The notes under the pieces were generated by a model that was not told the origin of the DNA, did no database searches, and saw only the letters and a program-made list of their open reading frames with translations. A stretch of 64,000 nucleotides of DNA from Bradyrhizobium yuanmingense (lineage in GTDB: Bacteria > Pseudomonadota > Alphaproteobacteria > Rhizobiales > Xanthobacteraceae), in NCBI RefSeq assembly GCF_900094575.1, contig NZ_FMAE01000005.1:248001-312000 (forward strand), written 5' to 3'. Below, one piece after another: positions 62,033 through 64,000 of the stretch. Made by a program: the position numbers and the translations under genes. The first letter of the stretch is position 1, and each line of letters begins with the position of its first letter.

Positions 62033-64000
62033 ATGGATGAAGTGATCAAGGCGAAGCGCCAACAACAGAACGCGGGCTCCAGCCTGCGCGCAATTACGAT
62101 CCGCGGCGCGCGCGAGCACAACCTCAAGAATATCGACGTCGAGATTCCCCGCGACAAGCTGGTGGTGTTCACCGGGCTATCCGGCTCCGGCAAATCCTCG
62201 CTCGCCTTCGACACCATCTATGCCGAGGGCCAGCGCCGCTACGTCGAATCGCTGTCGGCCTATGCCCGCCAGTTCCTGGAGATGATGCAGAAGCCCGACG
62301 TCGACCAGATCGACGGCCTGTCGCCGGCGATCTCGATCGAGCAGAAGACGACGTCGAAGAACCCGCGCTCGACCGTCGGCACCGTCACCGAGATCTACGA
62401 CTACATGCGCCTGCTCTGGGCCCGCGTCGGCGTACCCTATTCGCCGGCCACAGGCCTGCCGATCGAGAGCCAGACCGTCTCGCAGATGGTCGACCGCGTG
62501 CTGGCGCTGCCCGAGGGCACCCGCCTCTATCTGCTCGCCCCCGTCGTGCGCGGCCGCAAGGGCGAGTACAGGAAGGAGCTCGCCGAATGGCTCAAGAAGG
62601 GCTTTCAGCGCGTCAAGATCGACGGCACCTTCCATGAGCTGGCGGAAGCTCCTAGCCTCGACAAGAAATTCCCGCACGACATCGACGTGGTGGTCGATCG
62701 CATCGTGGTGCGTGCCGATATCGGCCAGCGCCTCGCCGAGAGCTTTGAGACCGCGCTAAAGCTCGCCGAAGGCCTTGCCGTCGTCGAGTTCGCCGATGCG
62801 CCCGCGGCGGCTGCGCCTGCGGAGGAAAAGAAGAAGACCGCGAAAATCCACGACAAGAGCGGGCCCGAGCGCATCCTGTTCTCGGAAAAGTTCGCCTGCC
62901 CGGTCTCCGGCTTCACCATCCCCGAGATCGAGCCGCGCCTGTTCTCCTTCAACAATCCCTACGGCGCCTGCCCCGCCTGCGGCGGCCTCGGCGTCGAGCA
63001 GCATGTCGACGAAGACCTCGTCATCCCTGAGAAGGATCTGACGCTGCGCAAGGGCGCGATCGCGCCCTGGGCCAAGTCGTCGTCGCCCTATTACGTGCAG
63101 ACGCTGACCGCGCTCGGCAAGCACTACAAGTTCACGCTCGACACCAAGTGGAAGGATCTGCCGAAGAAGACGCAAAACGCGATTCTCTACGGCTCGGGCG
63201 AGGACGAGATCAAGTTCTCCTACGAGGACGGGGTGCGCTCCTACGACACCAAGAAGCCGTTCGAAGGAGTCATCACCAACATCAACCGCCGCTACCGCGA
63301 GACCGAGAGCGAGTGGGCCCGCGAGGAGCTGGCGAAATATTTCCACGACGTCCCCTGCGAGGGCTGCAAGGGCTTTCGGCTCAAGCCCGAGGCGCTCTGC
63401 GTCAAGGTCGGCGGCAAGCATATCGGCGAAATCTCGGAGCTGTCCGTGAAGGGCGCCGGCGCATGGTTCGAGACCGTGCCGGAGGCGCTGAACGCGCAGC
63501 AGAACGAGATCGCGGGCCGCATCCTGAAGGAGATCCGCGAGCGCCTCACCTTCCTGCTCGACGTCGGCCTCAATTATCTGACGCTGTCCCGCTCCTCCGG
63601 CACGCTGTCCGGCGGCGAGAGCCAGCGCATCCGCCTCGCCTCGCAGATCGGCTCGGGGCTCACAGGCGTGCTCTACGTGCTGGACGAGCCTTCGATCGGC
63701 CTGCACCAGCGCGACAACGCCCGCCTGCTCGATACGCTGAAGCGGCTGCGCGACCTCGGCAACACCGTGGTCGTGGTCGAGCATGACGAGGACGCCATTC
63801 GTCTCGCCGACTACGTGCTCGACATCGGCCCCGGCGCCGGCATGCATGGCGGCAACATCGTCGCCGAAGGCACGCCCGCCGAGATCATGCGCAACCCGAA
63901 ATCGCTGACCGGCAAGTACCTCACCGGCGAGCTCGAGGTCGAGGTGCCGGAGCGGCGTCCGCCGAATCACCGCCGCACCATCAAGGTGGTGAATGCGCGA
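62033..64000 (+). CDS. uvrA: UvrABC excinuclease subunit A (partial, 5' part)
   Basis: 656 codons of uvrA, running off the right edge. ATG at 62033 (MDEVIKAKRQQQ); the family core starts at RAITIRGAREHNLKNIDVEI. ABC ATPase I carries Walker A GLSGSGKSSL and the UvrA-specific YVESLSAYARQFL. The zinc/insertion region has ACPACGGLGVEQ and CEGCKGFRLKPEALCVKV. Signature LSGGESQRIRLASQIGSGL and Walker B GVLYVLDEPSIGLHQRD follow. UvrA recognises bulky DNA lesions with UvrB. A LexA box lies upstream. The C-terminal ATPase lies beyond the window. Confidence 0.97.
   Translation, partial: MDEVIKAKRQQQNAGSSLRAITIRGAREHNLKNIDVEIPRDKLVVFTGLSGSGKSSLAFDTIYAEGQRRYVESLSAYARQFLEMMQKPDVDQIDGLSPAISIEQKTTSKNPRSTVGTVTEIYDYMRLLWARVGVPYSPATGLPIESQTVSQMVDRVLALPEGTRLYLLAPVVRGRKGEYRKELAEWLKKGFQRVKIDGTFHELAEAPSLDKKFPHDIDVVVDRIVVRADIGQRLAESFETALKLAEGLAVVEFADAPAAAAPAEEKKKTAKIHDKSGPERILFSEKFACPVSGFTIPEIEPRLFSFNNPYGACPACGGLGVEQHVDEDLVIPEKDLTLRKGAIAPWAKSSSPYYVQTLTALGKHYKFTLDTKWKDLPKKTQNAILYGSGEDEIKFSYEDGVRSYDTKKPFEGVITNINRRYRETESEWAREELAKYFHDVPCEGCKGFRLKPEALCVKVGGKHIGEISELSVKGAGAWFETVPEALNAQQNEIAGRILKEIRERLTFLLDVGLNYLTLSRSSGTLSGGESQRIRLASQIGSGLTGVLYVLDEPSIGLHQRDNARLLDTLKRLRDLGNTVVVVEHDEDAIRLADYVLDIGPGAGMHGGNIVAEGTPAEIMRNPKSLTGKYLTGELEVEVPERRPPNHRRTIKVVNAR

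Noticed and set aside
62756..63970. 404-codon minus-strand frame opposite uvrA
   Set aside because: Shadow of uvrA, whose Walker and signature motifs are intact on the plus strand.

Overview
The window is GC-rich, densely coding chromosomal DNA from an alphaproteobacterium, most likely Bradyrhizobium (Nitrobacteraceae). Pointers to this are an ndvC-ndvD-ndvB beta-glucan locus in the arrangement described for B. japonicum, many small Bradyrhizobium-type proteins, the dispersed palindromic CGTCATTGCGAGCGCAGCG-type repeats, Omp25/Omp31-like porin genes and alphaproteobacterial GTTC-N7-GTTC LexA boxes. This assignment comes from recognition by eye, not a database search.

Layout. 1-3.2 kb: end of a peptide-type solute-binding protein, a degenerate adenylate-forming enzyme and a degenerate receiver/GGDEF-like protein. 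3.3-15.1 kb: housekeeping genes mfd, sdhE, recG, a 6PGDH-like oxidoreductase, a DUF502 membrane protein, glmS and glmU. 15.3-18.2 kb: a SPOR-like membrane protein, an MgtC-like protein and small proteins. 18.2-23.5 kb: ndvC, ndvD and ndvB for cyclic beta-1,3/1,6-glucan synthesis. 23.9-30.2 kb: an accessory stretch starting at tRNA-Lys(UUU). It holds a duplicated tRNA 3' end exactly 1 kb downstream, short proteins, a single-domain response regulator, a frameshifted gene and a duplicated 3' end of the neighbouring mfd paralogue. 30.2-44.2 kb: a second, divergent Mfd-like helicase, a Nudix hydrolase behind a perfect palindrome, an AI-2E family permease, zinc-ribbon and secreted small proteins, a Rid-family protein, an EamA transporter, an orthocaspase-like protein, a lone BrnA-like antitoxin and cysK. 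44.5-58.6 kb: tgt, a patatin-like lipoprotein, TetR regulator and PepSY protein that probably share an operator, asd behind a threonine-rich leader peptide and attenuator, queA, two cyclophilins, coaD, gyrA, a low-molecular-weight phosphatase-like protein and ssb. 59-64 kb: three tandem outer-membrane beta-barrel genes and the start of uvrA.

How the genes fit together. DNA repair is heavily represented (two Mfd-type proteins, RecG, SSB, UvrA). ssb and uvrA each carry a perfect LexA box upstream. tRNA queuosine genes queA and tgt lie on the same strand but are split by a plus-strand block (patatin, tetR, pepSY, asd). Envelope functions (glmS/glmU, ndv, porins, lipoprotein, MgtC, AI-2E permease) form the second theme.

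The observations I find most worth checking are: the Thr/Lys-rich leader peptide with terminator before asd; a Tgt that lacks all four zinc ligands; the two matching TetR-type palindromes around tetR; and the secreted proteins built of CxxG...CYPN repeats. No rRNA, CRISPR array, transposase or complete prophage was seen.
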